Positions 23,753-23,824 of a stretch of 23,824 nucleotides of DNA are shown piece after piece. The position numbers and the translations under genes are program-made. The notes under the pieces were generated by a model that made no database searches, was not told the origin of the DNA, and was given only the letters and a program-made list of their open reading frames with translations. The DNA is from Candidatus Caenarcanales bacterium. GTDB lineage: Bacteria; Cyanobacteriota; Vampirovibrionia; Caenarcaniphilales; Caenarcanaceae. The stretch's first letter is position 1, and each line of letters begins with the position of its first letter. The stretch lies in the NCBI GenBank assembly GCA_947489925.1, contig CANLFK010000012.1, forward strand, positions 1-23,824. The letters run 5' to 3'.

Positions 23753-23824
23753 GTTTTCTTATAATATATAATTAATATAAACTTTTATTAACTTAATTTA
23801 ACTTATTAATATTTTTGATTTGTT

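Overview
The window is AT-rich (by eye roughly 30% GC) bacterial chromosome with tightly packed genes, short gaps and mostly weak Shine-Dalgarno signals. It is a housekeeping region, not a mobile island: I see no integrase, transposase, phage gene, tRNA, rRNA or CRISPR array. A KdsC-like phosphatase hints at an LPS-bearing outer membrane, and MqnA indicates menaquinone made by the futalosine route. The gene mix (weak ribosome binding sites, LPS, TPR proteins, low GC) would fit an uncultured lineage such as the Melainabacteria/Vampirovibrionia group. That placement is a guess, and the sequence does not prove it.

Layout. (1) 1-8731, plus strand: end of panC, trpS, mqnA, a coiled-coil J-domain protein, a CCA-adding-type nucleotidyltransferase overlapping miaA by 4 bases, a YgdQ-type TerC membrane protein, a large exported protein of unknown function, and a membrane-anchored Cam-type gamma carbonic anhydrase. 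(2) 8740-14623, minus strand: a KdsC-like phosphatase overlapping clpX, then purH, an exported TPR protein and a duplicated lipoprotein-like protein. (3) 14850-22109, plus strand: miaB, a WecG/TagA-type glycosyltransferase, an HD-domain dNTPase-like phosphohydrolase and a pentapeptide-repeat membrane protein in one close-packed run. These are followed by rpmI-rplT and a terD-terC pair. (4) 22132-22458: three tandem 87-base repeats bounded by inverted ends, between converging genes. (5) 22465-23706, minus strand: an Fsr-like MFS transporter.

Functional themes are translation and tRNA maturation (TrpS with an Fe-S anticodon-domain motif, CCA enzyme, MiaA and MiaB acting on the same tRNA base, L35 and L20), cofactor and purine synthesis (PanC, MqnA, PurH), protein quality control (ClpX, J-domain protein), cell envelope (KdsC, glycosyltransferase, exported TPR and lipoprotein) and Ter-family proteins (TerD and two TerC types).

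The points most worth follow-up are the repeat element at 22132-22458, the anchored Cam carbonic anhydrase beside an unrecognised exported protein, the TrpS cysteine motif, the internally duplicated lipoprotein, and the HD-hydrolase/pentapeptide-membrane-protein pair. I did not find a clear-cut new multi-gene system. The HD/pentapeptide pair and the exported protein/carbonic anhydrase pair are the nearest candidates.
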